A DNA stretch of 64,000 nt, from NCBI RefSeq assembly GCF_036373705.1, contig NC_089851.1, forward strand, positions 51,333,470-51,397,469, given 5' to 3'. Positions 1-9,870 of the stretch are shown here, piece by piece. Positions within the stretch are counted from its first letter, which is position 1, and every line of letters begins with the position of its first letter. The position numbers and the translations under genes are program-made. The DNA comes from Amia ocellicauda (Eukaryota; Chordata; Actinopteri; Amiiformes; Amiidae). The notes under the pieces are model-generated. The model saw nothing but the letters and a program-made list of their open reading frames with translations. It ran no database searches and was not told where the DNA came from.

Positions 1-36
1 CCCTCAGCAAGAGTCATACCCCTAGACCAACGAGCC
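1..36 (-). pseudogene. tRNA-Pro, 5' half cut by window edge
   Basis: The first 36 bases match the 5' half (acceptor strand, D arm and part of the anticodon arm) of the minus-strand tRNA-Pro at 1062-1133. The rest lies outside the window, so intactness cannot be judged. Confidence 0.55.
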
Positions 37-514
37 AAGTTAACATACAGTGTCACAGTTTCTGCTGGGCAAGCGCGTAACTGCTTGGGGCAGACCGGGA
101 GACCTACGCTCACTGACTGATAGCATGGACTGTAGCACTGACGTGTCTTTCCAGAATGGTAACGCCATCCCCAGTGAGATAGCACTGAGAGCATGGTTCA
201 GCAGGCCCGCAAACAACTGAAAAGAATGCCTCTCCTTTGGTGCAGCTCAGGTGTACAGGTTCAACAAAGGTCTCCATAACAAGCCGGCAAACCACATTTC
301 GTGCTGCTCCTCCTCCTCAACAACAACAACGAACTTGTAAAATACACATTTTCTTTAAAGAAAACAAAACACACAGATGAAAGTCTGATTTCCCATCAGC
401 TACACAGCCAACAGTATCTGAGGTCGAAAGACCTCCCTGGTGCAGAGGAGCCCAGAAGCCAACCATCGAGAGAGAACAAACAAACGCTTCAGAGAGTGCA
501 AAGCGGGGCCAAGC

Positions 515-586
515 GGGCTCGTCCAGGAGTTGAACCCAGGACCTCTCGCACCCAAAGCGAGAATCATACCCCTAGACCAACGAGCC
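515..586 (-). tRNA. tRNA-Pro (anticodon UGG)
   Basis: A 72-base cloverleaf on the minus strand. The acceptor strands GGCTCGT and ACGAGCC pair fully. The anticodon stem CTCGC/GCGAG closes a loop reading TGG, and the T arm has GTTCAA with two wobble pairs in its stem. It closely resembles vertebrate tRNA-Pro and is the best-preserved copy in the local tandem repeat. No run of four T follows closely, so transcription is uncertain. Confidence 0.75.
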
Positions 587-1061
587 AAGTTATCTGACAG
601 TGTCGCAGTTTCTGCTGGGCAAGCGCGTAACTGCTTGGGGCAGACCGGGAGACCTACGGTCACTGACTGATAGCATGGACTGTAGCGCTGAAGTGTCGTT
701 CCAGAACGGTAACCGTATCCCCAGTGAGACAGCACTGAGAGCATGGTTCAGCAGGCCCGCAAACAACTGAAAAGAATGCCTCTCCTTTGGTGCAGCTCAG
801 GAGTACACGTTCAGCAAAGGTCTCCATAACAAGCCGGCAAACCACATTTCGTCCTCCTCCTCCTCAACAACAACAATGAACTTGTAAAATACACATTTTC
901 TTTAAAGAAAACAAAACACACAGATGACAGTCTGATTTCCCATCACCTACACAGGCAACAGTATCTGAGATCGATAGCCCTCCTTTGTGCAGAGGAGCCC
1001 AGAAGCCAGCCTTCAAGAGCAAACGAACGAACACTTCAATTACTGCAAAGCGGGGCCAACT

Positions 1062-1133
1062 GGGCTCGTCCTGGAGTTGAACCCAGGGCCTCTCACCCCC
1101 TCAGCAAGAATCATACCCCTAGACCAACGAGCC
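1062..1133 (-). tRNA. tRNA-Pro-like (anticodon AGG by position), probably decayed
   Basis: Same 72-base frame as the copy at 515-586, and the acceptor stem still pairs. The anticodon arm has changed to CTTGC/GTGAG with loop TGAGGGG, so the universal U before the anticodon is G. That change argues for a non-functional copy. Confidence 0.55.
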
Positions 1134-1200
1134 AAGCTAATAGGCAATATTGCATGTTCTCCTGGGCAAGCACATAACTGCTTGAGGCAGACCCTCACCT

Positions 1201-1690
1201 GATCACCACATGTGGTTACACTTTAAGAAGGGGTGAGTTTAAGGTCATCGGTAACATCACAAAGGTTGGCAGCATTTTACATGAATATGTAAAGTTAAAA
1301 ACACACACTACATGTAAATAAGCCATACTACTTGTCTAGTGTATGTAAGCTCGTTCTGTAATCATACATCATCCATACTAGTATTTAATAATTGAATTAA
1401 CTATACACAAACTACTTGGTCAATTCACTCTTGTTACCGTGTAATTACAGTGCAAGTAAATTGTAATAATTGTAGCGTTGTATATTGGGCCATATTTTAC
1501 ATGTAACTATATATTTCATATTTGTCCAATTAATGTACATTTGTTTTTTTTGTTTTTAAGCTGGTACCAAAACATTGGTCTCTGGAACTAAAAGGTCGGA
1601 AATTGGAAGAACTATTAATGACAAATGAATGACCGCTGATACAAGTAAATAGTGTTTCCTCAAATCTAAAGTGAGACCTTTTTGAATGAA
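1201..1690. other. AT-rich stretch, no gene seen
   Basis: AT-rich sequence between the tRNA-Pro repeat and a Tc1 relic. I see no coding frame, RNA gene or clear inverted terminus. Confidence 0.6.
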
Positions 1691-2241
1691 TCTGTAATAC
1701 ATGCCCTAAACAGAATGAGAACATGGATCCATCATGCCTTGTTACCACTGTGCAGGCTGGTGGTGGTGGTGTAATGGTGTGGGGGATGTTTTCTTGGCAC
1801 ACTTTATGCCCCTTAGTGCCAATTGGGCATCGTTTAAATGCCACGGCCTACCTGAGCATTGTTTCTGACCATGTCCATCCCTTTATGACCACCATGTACC
1901 CATCCTCTGATGGCTACTTCCAGCAGGATAATGCACCATGTCACAAAGGTCGAATCATTTCAAATTGGTTTCTTGAACATGACAATGAGTTCACGGTACT
2001 AAACTGGCCCCCACAGTCACCAGATCTCAACCCAATAGAGCATCTTTGGGATGTGGTGGAACGGGAGCTTCGTGCCCTGGATGTGCATCCCACAAATCTC
2101 CATCAATTGCAAGATGCTATCCTATCAATATGGGCCAACATTTCTAAAGAATGCTTTCAGCACCTTGTTGAATCAATGCCACGTAGAATTAAGGCAGTTC
2201 TGAAGGCAAAAGGGGGTCAAACACCAAGTGAAATCTATTAA
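1690..2241 (+). pseudogene. Tc1/mariner transposase, C-terminal half
   Basis: The frame 1723-2241 encodes the catalytic half of a Tc1-type DDE transposase. It shows the second aspartate block (YFQQDNAPCH), the third acidic block (SPDLNPIEHLWDVVERE) and the usual C-terminal region around LVESMPRRIKAVLKAKGG. The start methionine falls inside the protein (MDPSCLVTT follows a typical upstream block), so the DNA-binding N terminus and the first aspartate are missing or too decayed to read. No terminal inverted repeats were found. This is a dead element fragment. Confidence 0.85.
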
Positions 2242-3355
2242 AGTATTGAAGTATCCCAATGTTTTAAGTTACACTTCATGTATACATGTGTTTGGAAGTT
2301 TATCCAAATATATTCTACCAGTATATTTAGAATGCAACATTTTTGCAGTCTAATATACTCACAGTATACAATACATGCAATATGAGATTGTTGTGTATTT
2401 AGCAGTATACTAAATGTATATTATAAGGGGACATATATGTATGCATTTTTATATATTTAGTATAAAATACATGTGTAGATGTTACAGTATATTTGCATAT
2501 AATTATAGATATATTAAAAACAAGTTTACATATAATTCTGAATATACTTAAGTTATATTAAGCAATATTTGTATTGTATAATATAGTGTATTTGACCATA
2601 TTTCTGTATCAAGTGACAGTGCAATTGATATTTAAAAGAATATTTTCACCATATATTATAAAATGGTATGCACATTTATAAAACATATTAATACATTAAA
2701 ATACATTTCATATTTCAGAATAATATATATTTTTAAATATTTTATTTTTGTAAGGGTATCTTCCATAAATGCAGTTTTACCAAACAAAGGAAAACCAGGA
2801 AAGGTTGGTGGAGGAGATTACGCAGTTTTGGCAGCCCATTCTGAAACCCACTGCAGAATATATTCTGGCAGGAGGTCTGATTAAAATACTGGAAAATCTT
2901 CAATCAAAGTCAAGAAATGTGTCAAAAGGCTTCCAGTTTCCTTTCCTGCCATGAGAAGTATGCTGATTTCAGAACCTCTATGAAGTAGATTCCTTATTTT
3001 TCAAAAAATAAGTAATGGTTATTTTTTTCATTGTTTCCTCAATATATTAATAATAAACTTTTATTTTTTTCTGCAAAATAAGTAAAGTTTACTTATTTAT
3101 TTCTGGTTCCTGTTTTTTCTTTTTTTAAAATAAGTAATGGTTATTTATTTTTATCTTTCTTGTTTATTACTTTTTCTGTGAATTCTGATTCTAGTAGTAT
3201 GAAGAAATAAGTAATAGTTACTCATTCCTTATTTCTGTTTCCCTGTTTTTTCTCAAAATAAGTAATGGTTATTTCAAAAATCCCTGTTTACAAATGTAAG
3301 GACTTATAGGACAACAGCATTACATACAGATAGATAACATACATTAGTTATTATG
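2242..3355. other. AT-rich stretch with recurring AAATAAGTAATGG motif
   Basis: Very AT-rich. A 61-residue plus-strand frame at 2769-2954 is unrecognised; it is preceded by a pyrimidine-rich tract and an AG and could be an orphan exon, but support is weak. Between 3005 and 3270 the motif AAATAAGTAATGGTTA recurs about five times at irregular spacing and appears again in diverged form near 4615. Confidence 0.5.
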
Positions 3356-3933
3356 CTAACAAGTGTCCATTATAAACAATCTATTAACAAATTATTGATT
3401 ATGTTATTGTTATATGATTATTACAAATTATAAATATATTAGACATTTTTATTTAAACATTTTTGCTATACTATGTAGTTTGCATGTTCTCCCCGTGTCC
3501 ACGTGGGTTTCCTCCCACCGTCCAAAGACATGTGGGTTAGGTTAATTGGCTTCTCTAAATTGCCCTGTATGTGGGTGTGTCTGCGTGTGTGTGTGTGTGT
3601 GTTGCCCAGCGATGGACTGGGTTCCCGTCCTGGGTGTATTCCTGCCTTGTGCCCTTTGCCTGCCGGGATCAGTGCTCGGCGACCTTCGCCAGGATAACTG
3701 GTTTCAAAAATGGATGGATAATAGCAGCAATTAACTGGCATGGCAGTTAATGATAATAGATTGATATCGATGTGCAAATGTCATGTTATTATACCCTTTA
3801 TTAAATATGTTATTAAATACCTTAAAACATATTATAGCAAAAAAGTTTAAAAATGTCTAATATATTTATAATTTGTAAAATTAATCATATAATAATAACA
3901 TAACATGTTAATAGATTGTTTATAATGGACACT
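3356..3933. mobile_element. MITE-like inverted repeat split by a LINE/SINE tail
   Basis: The arm 3356-3471 and the arm 3819-3933 are diverged inverted copies of each other. Both contain, in opposite senses, GTGTCCATTATAAACAATC and TAAATATATTAGACATTTTT. Between them sits a fish-type repeat (3476-3720), so the structure looks like a palindromic MITE that received an insertion. No target duplication for the MITE was identified. Confidence 0.6.
3476..3722 (+). repeat. Fish LINE/SINE 3' tail ending in GGAT repeats
   Basis: Contains the widespread fish repeat block GCATGTTCTCCCCGTGT, then GTGGGTTTCCTCC, then TAATTGGC, a GT-rich tract and a terminal ATGGATGGATAA. The same 3' block normally follows the tRNA-like SINE head seen at 8790-8940. 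It interrupts the inverted-repeat element around it. Confidence 0.7.
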
Positions 3934-4700
3934 TAAAATAAAGCATTACCATTATTCTTAATACATGGATACAAGATAATCAACAACATGGGAGGGCTTG
4001 AGAATCTGCTATGGCTTTGTGCAAGGAAATTTGGCACTGAATAAATGTTGGCTACAGCAAACATGTGCTGCTGTACAGGCTGACAGAGACACTGTGATGC
4101 ATTTCTTCAATGAGTGATGCTTACTTAATCTTTATTTCCATTTCCCAGTTTAAGGACACTTATCTCTACAGCATTACTTCAGTAGTTCACGCAGCCCCCT
4201 ATAGAAGTCAGCGGAAGATGTAGTGATTGAAGTAATGGAGGTATCTTGGCCTGTACACACTTGGCAGAGGGAACGACAGCCTGGCCATGGAACACCTACC
4301 CCCAGCTCCATCTTGAGATTAGCGAGAGGCAGCAGTGATGCAGCGCTATGGAGCCTACAGCGCAGGGAAGGGACTTAATGCGTGGTATCTCTGATGTAGT
4401 GCTTGTGTGTTTTTCAGGTCTTTTCTATAATGTGCTTTCTGTATTGTCATAAACCCCTGGCACTTTTTGTCACTGTTACTCTATATTGTTTTGCATTACA
4501 TTCATAAAGAAAATAAAACGAAAAATCCCTAATAGTGTGTGTCTCAATGGTTGTGTTTGTTCATACATTGATAAAAAACGTTTGGAAATACTATGAAAAG
4601 TAAAATGTAGATAACAAATAAGTAATCATAAGTTATTTCTGTGTCCTATTCTGTAAAAAATAAGAAATGATTAGTCCTACTTATTAAGTGGTCACTGAAC
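3934..4700. other. Unassigned sequence, no gene seen
   Basis: Moderately AT-rich unique-looking DNA. Polyadenylation-like AATAAA motifs occur around 4040 and 4510, but no coding frame or repeat family is recognised. Confidence 0.5.
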
Positions 4701-4838
4701 AGTGTGCTCTCTGTCAAAAGCACAAGAGGGCTTTTGACCTCAGATGCTGTTGCCTGTGCAGCTGAAGGGAAATCAGACTGTCATCTGTGTGTTTTTCTAT
4801 AAAACAAATGTGTATTATGCAAGTTTGTTGTGGTTGTT

Positions 4839-4880
4839 GAGGAGGAGGAGGAGGAGGAGGAGGAGGAGGAGGAGGAGGAC
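4839..4880 (+). repeat. (GGA)n microsatellite
   Basis: About 40 bases of pure GGA repeats inside the inverted copy of the tRNA-Pro repeat (4700-5100). The polyproline and polyleucine frames here come from the microsatellite and are not genes. Confidence 0.95.
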
Positions 4881-4930
4881 ATGTAGTGTGTTGTTGAGGA
4901 GGAGAACTTTGTGAAGCCACTTGTTCAGTT

Positions 4931-5002
4931 GGCCCGTTGGTCTAGGAGTATGATTCTCACTTAGTGTGCGAGAGGTCCTGTGTTCAACTCCTGAACGAGC
5001 CC
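4931..5002 (+). pseudogene. tRNA-Pro-like pseudogene
   Basis: A 72-base relic in the orientation opposite to the tRNA-Pro copies at 1-1133. The acceptor stem is nearly intact, but the anticodon stem is mismatched and the loop reads AGT where a proline anticodon is expected. It lies in an inverted copy of the ~548-bp repeat. Confidence 0.65.
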
Positions 5003-5139
5003 TAGGGCATGAAGCCGTCTGGTTTCGTGGCTGGTGACGGTAGTCTTCTTGGGGTTGCTTTCCTCTACCTGCTTTCGCATTATTGTTCATCTGCACTGTG
5101 AAGTGCTGTTAAATGAGTTTTGAATCATTTGGCTGAATC

Positions 5140-6559
5140 TGAGCAGATAACATAGCCCTAAACATTTCAGAATTCATCCTGCTGCTTTTGTCAAAAGTCA
5201 ACCAGTTCTCTTGACAGCCATACATGCCCTTACCATAACACTACCTTCACCATGTTTCACAGATGAGGTGGTATGCTTCCGATCATGAGCAGTTCCTTCC
5301 CTTCTCCATACTCTTCTCTTCCCATCATTCTGGTACAAGTTGATCTTTGTCTCATCTGTACATAAGATGTTGTTCCAGAACTGTACAGGGTTCTTTAGAT
5401 GTTTTTTGCCAAACTCTAATATGGTCTTCCCATTTCCTGTTTAAATACAGAGGGTTTACCACAAGATGTACTCTGGTGAAGTGTTCTCTTGATTGTTGAC
5501 ATTGACACAGATACGCCTACCTCCTGGAGGGTATTCTTGATCTGGCCAACTGTTGTGAAGGGGTTTTCCTCACCAGGGAAAAAATTCTGTCATCCACCAC
5601 AGTTGTTTTCCGTGGTGTTCCTGGCCTTTTGGTGTTCCTGCGCTCACCAGTACGTTCTTATTAGTGGATTTGGCCACACCTAATGTTTTTGCTCTCTGAT
5701 TGGTTTGTTTTGATATCTAAGGCAAAACACCCCAAGAACAAGCAGGATCTAAAGACAGCTGTAGTGCAGGCCTGGCATAGCATCACCAGGGAAGAAACCC
5801 AGCATCTGGTGATGTCTATGGGTTCCAGTCTTCAGGCAGTCATTGACTGCAAAGGATTTGCAACTGATAGGGAGAAATTTTACTCCCTCAATAAACAGGC
5901 GGACAAGGAATACTCAGGACCCGATTTAACTGAAATAATACCAAAATAGTTTATTCAGCTACAACTAAGTGCTCTGGAGATGGTCAGTCAGCAAGACACA
6001 TCTAAGGTTTTTCTAAAGAACATGCTATCATATACAAGATGACTCCCTTTGGTTGCTGGGAAACTGGATGACGTCAATGATGTACCCCAAACTTGATCAC
6101 AGACTTCTCCTTTGTCTTCTGTTTTCTCTATAGCCTTGGATGAAAATGTTTTTCTAAAAATCAGCTACACAGAACTACTGCACCTGTCCTCTGCGGAGCA
6201 ATACACAAAGCTTAAATTCATACATGGGCTACACAATCTTACTGCAACAATGGTGCAAATATATTTGGCATTCGGACAGGCCACTGTCCCGCATCACAAC
6301 CAAGTATTGAAACTCACAATTTAATTAATGATTATGTTAGTTTGTCCAAATGCTTTTGAGCCCCTAAAATTGGGGGGACCACATAAAAATTGGTTTAATT
6401 CCTACACCATTCACCCGATTTGGATGTAACTACCCTCCAATTAAAGATGAAAGTCTACACTTAAAGCACATCTTGATTGTTTCCTTTCCAATCCATTGTG
6501 ATGGTGTACAGAGCCAAATTGACAATTGGGTCTGTCCAAATATTTATGGACCGGACTGT
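5140..6559. mobile_element. Rearranged Tc1-type element
   Basis: The minus strand of 5200-5700 reads as the front half of a Tc1 transposase (blocks resembling TTVGQIKNTLQEVGVSVS and a DET-like first acidic block), with stops. From 5703 to 5949 the plus strand instead encodes the C-terminal end (KHPKNKQDLKTAVVQAW, then LQAVIDCKGFAT). The right terminus at 6350-6559 ends in GGACCGGACTGTA, a typical Tc1 inverted terminus. The transposase therefore changes strand part-way, which implies an internal inversion or two fused copies. Confidence 0.7.
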
Positions 6560-7168
6560 ATACCTGTAACGAAGGACTGCCATGGCGGGGAACCCAGGTG
6601 CGGAGTGAGAGGTGGTCAGAAACAGGCTGTGGTCAATGCCGGCAAACCGTAATGTCCAGGGAAATCCACAAGTCCTGGTCGATAAGACAAGCAGGGGTCA
6701 ATGATCAGGCAAACAGGCTGGTAGGGAGAATACGGGAATTGGTGGAGGAACACGTGGAGGTTGTAAACAATCAATAACAAAAGGATACAAGACTTAGCAG
6801 TGAATTAAAGTCACAGAGGGGTTTATATGTGTAGCAGAGAGGAGCAGAGGACGGTGAAGGAGGGTGCTGGTCCAATGGGAGTTCGAGGATGATAGAACAA
6901 GTGCACATGGTGCCGAGGAATGTTAAGTGGCTGATTGCTGGGGAATGTGAGGGTTTAGAATTCCGGTGATGCTGACCTCTGCAGGGGAGCTTGTGAATTG
7001 CGGGATGTGTGGGATACAACAGTGACAATACCACTTGTTATTGTGTGTTTGAGTTTACTTGCATGGATTGTCTATTCATGTCAATATTAAAATTCCAAAG
7101 CATAACATTTATTCACAACACGCTTTAGTGTTAAATGTTTGATATGGCAGCACATATAAAGGTGTATA
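6560..7168. other. Unassigned sequence between two Tc1 elements
   Basis: Purine-rich, repeat-like sequence (6560-6780) and then low-complexity flanks. No coding frame, RNA gene or known repeat was recognised. Confidence 0.4.
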
Positions 7169-8762
7169 CAGCTCTGGAAAAAATTAAGAGACCAGTGCAC
7201 AATTATCAGTTTCTCTGGTTTTACTATTTATAGGTATATGTTTTGGTAAAATGAACATTTTTGTTTTATTCTATAAACTGCTGAAAACATTTTTCCCAAA
7301 TTCCAAATAAAAATATTGTCATTTAGAGCATTTATTTGCAGAAATTTACAACTGGACAAAATTACAAAAAAGATGCAGTGTTGTCAGACCTCAAATAATG
7401 CAAAGAAAATAAGTTCATATTAATTTTTAAACAACATAATACTAATGTTTTAACTTACAAAGAGTTCAGAAATTAATATTTGGTGATTTTCAATCAAAGC
7501 ATTCATGCGTCTTGGCATGCTCTCCACCAGTCTTTCACATCGCTGTTGGGTGACTTTATGCCACTCCTTGCACACAAATTCAAGCAAATCGGCTTTGATT
7601 GATGGCTTGTGACCATCCATCTTCCATCCATCACATTCCAGAGGTTTTCAATGGGGTTCAGGTCTGGAGATTGGGCAGGCCATAACAGGGTCTTGATCTG
7701 GTGGTCCTCCATCCACACCTTGATTGACCTGGCAGTGTGGCATGGAGCATTGTCCTGCTGGAAAAAACAATCCTCAGATTTGGGGAACACAGCAGAAGGA
7801 TCAGAGCAGAAGGAAGCAAGTTTTCATTCAGGACAACCTTGTACATGGCTTGATTCATGCGTCCTTCACAAAGACAAATCTGCCCGATTCCAGCCTTGCT
7901 AAAGCACCCCCAGATTATCACTGATCCTTCACCAAATTCCACAGTGGGTGCGAGACACTGTGGCTTGTAGGCCTCTCCAGGTCTCCGTCTAACCATTAGA
8001 TGACCAGGTGTTGGGCAAAGATGAAAATTTGACTCATCAGAGAAGATGACCTTACTCCAGTCCTCTACGGTCCAAACCTTATGGTCTTTTGCAAACCTCA
8101 GCCTGGCTCTTCTTTGCTTCTCGCTTTTTTCTAGCTTTGCAAGACTTCAGCTCTGCCCCTAGGAGCCTGTTTCGAACCATCCTCGCAGTGCACTTCACCC
8201 CAGCTGTCGTTTGCCATTCTTTTTGTAGGTCACTTGATGTCATCCTACGGTTGTTGAGTGACATTCCAATGAGTTGGCGGTCATCCCGGTCAGTGGAGAG
8301 TCGTTTTTGTCTTCTGCTGGTAGCTTTGTAGCTTTGTTGTCCCCAATGTCTGCTGCTTGACCTTGTTCTTATGAACCGCCATCTTTGACATTTTAAGAAT
8401 GGAAGCAATGCTCACTGTATCCCTCTGCCAGTAAAGCCAGAATTGAAACCTAATTTTCTCAAAACTTTCCTTTTCAACTCTTTTGGCATGGTCAATAGTT
8501 ATTTTCTGATTCCAATTACTTTTGAGGTTCTACTAGCACTGTTTTTGCCATCCAGCTGGTCCTAATGCAAGAGGATAGTGATATACTTTTCTTCCTTAAA
8601 TATGATTTGGTTCAGGTGATCACCTAATTAGTACCTCATTGAGTAGAATGAGGTGTGTCTGTGTTGAAATTCAACAGACACTGGCATGGAATGACTGCCA
8701 TACATGTCGAGATGCTGATTTAAGAAAAATGTGCAGTGGTCTCTTAATTCTTTCCAGAGCTG
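7169..8762 (-). mobile_element. Tc1 element, 1.6 kb, broken transposase
   Basis: Terminal inverted repeats CAGCTCTGGAAAAAATTAAG (7169 on) and its near complement at 8734-8762 are flanked by TA on both sides (7167-7168 and 8763-8764), as expected for Tc1/mariner. The minus strand holds a transposase split by frameshifts. One part near 8408-8079 has the helix-turn-helix region, and parts at 7996-7503 have the blocks FSSRTMLHAT/FFQQDNAPCH and SPDLNPIENLW. The element is complete end to end but cannot encode an active protein. Confidence 0.9.
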
Positions 8763-8789
8763 TATAAAATAATGTGGACCTAGTAGGGC

Positions 8790-8945
8790 AGCATGGTGGC
8801 ATGGTGGCATGGTGGTTAGCACTGCTGCCTCACCGGTACAGGGGTCTGGGATTTGAGTCCTGGCTTGGGGGCTTGTCTGTGTGGAGTTCACATGATCTAC
8901 CTCTGTCTGTGTGGGTTTCCTATGGGCACTTCAGTTACCAGTTCT
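8790..8945 (+). repeat. tRNA-derived SINE head
   Basis: Contains GGCAGCATGGTGGCATGG (partly triplicated), GTGGTTAGCACTGCTGCCTC and a degenerate box B (GATTTGAGTCC), then GTGTGGAGTTCACATG and TGGGTTTCC. This is the common vertebrate/fish tRNA-derived SINE layout. The 3' part is truncated soon after. Confidence 0.75.
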
Positions 8946-9129
8946 GTGAGAAGAGTGCAAATCTAAACAAACAAGAAAGTTCTTGAGTTTCAACTTCACT
9001 GCTGCAACTGGTCTGTAATTCTGTGAGGCAAGAATGATAAAAAAAAATCTGTAACCTTTGTAAGGACTTGTAAGGTATGCATATTCCATGTTTTTACTGG
9101 TAATGGATTTTATGTAATTACAGTCACTG

Positions 9130-9592
9130 ACTCCCTCAGCTGTGCTTGGGTGGCCTTCTTCTCCTCAGTCCTCATCCTCCTCAATCTCTCTGCAGAATTT
9201 GACACTGTCGATCACTCCATCCTCCTCTCCTGCCTCGCTGACCTTGGAATCTCTGAACTGCTCTCACCTGGTTCTACTCCTACCTCAGCGACGGGACCTA
9301 CCAAGTGACATGGCGAGGTTCCTCATCCACGCCCCAACCTCTCCTCACTGGTGTAACCCAAGGCTCCATTCTGGGTCCCCTCTTGTCCTCTCTCTACACT
9401 CACTCCCTGGGCCCCCTCATTGCATCCCATGGTTTCTCTTACCATTTTTACACAGATGATGCCCAGATCTTCCTGTCTTTTCCCTCCTCCGACATTCTCA
9501 TCCCCTCTTGCATCTCTTCCTGCTTGTCTGCTATCTCTGCCTGGATGCACTCACACCACCTCAAGCTCAACCTCTCCAAATCTTTTTTACAT
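9130..9592 (+). pseudogene. L2-clade LINE reverse transcriptase fragment
   Basis: In shifting frames the sequence encodes L2-type reverse transcriptase: a block like EFDTVDHSILLSCLADLGI, then PLLTGVTQGSILGPLLSSLY, and YHFYTDDAQIFLSF, where the YxDD box reads YTDD. The finger, palm and part of the thumb are present; endonuclease and 3' end are missing. It is a 5'- and 3'-truncated relic. Confidence 0.85.
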
Positions 9593-9662
9593 TCCGTTAA
9601 TTCCTTTAGAAATCAGGATAAATTGGGTAAAACCAGAAAAGCATCTAATTAATTCTCATTCA

Positions 9663-9870
9663 GGAGTCAACATAAAAAACAGAAAAGAAACAGAAAACCA
9701 TCCTGAGGTTCTGTGACACCGAAGAAGGTTTCCTACTGTTCACAGAGAAAGGGGAGCAATTGCTTGCCCCAGTGGAGGACCTTCTACGGCAGATGGGATT
9801 GAAGACTGTGGAGGAGATCGAACAGCTTCTCCCTGTAGTAGCAGACATAACTATCCAAAGTAAAAAAAAA
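9663..9870 (+). other. Orphan coding-like segment, unrecognised
   Basis: The plus strand between about 9700 and 9860 can be read without stops as an acidic helical segment (including EEGFLLFTEKGEQLLAPVED and VEEIEQLLPVV), followed by AAAGTAAAAA, which could be a weak splice donor. I do not recognise the family. It may be a stray exon of a repeated gene family or chance. Confidence 0.3.

Larger units (their letters stand above)
1..1200. repeat. ~548-bp tandem repeat carrying tRNA-Pro
   Basis: About two and a bit units of a tandem repeat with a spacing of 549 and 546 bases, measured between the three copies of the tRNA-Pro 5' end (near 36, 586 and 1133). Each unit has a minus-strand tRNA-Pro, a GC-rich spacer, an AAC/TCC-rich simple stretch and an A-rich segment. 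A diverged copy in the opposite orientation lies at 4700-5100. The open frames in the repeat are not conserved between units and are not called as genes. Confidence 0.85.

Noticed and set aside
4714-5096. Polyproline/polyleucine proteins
   Set aside because: Produced by the GGA microsatellite within a tRNA-Pro repeat copy; no homology.
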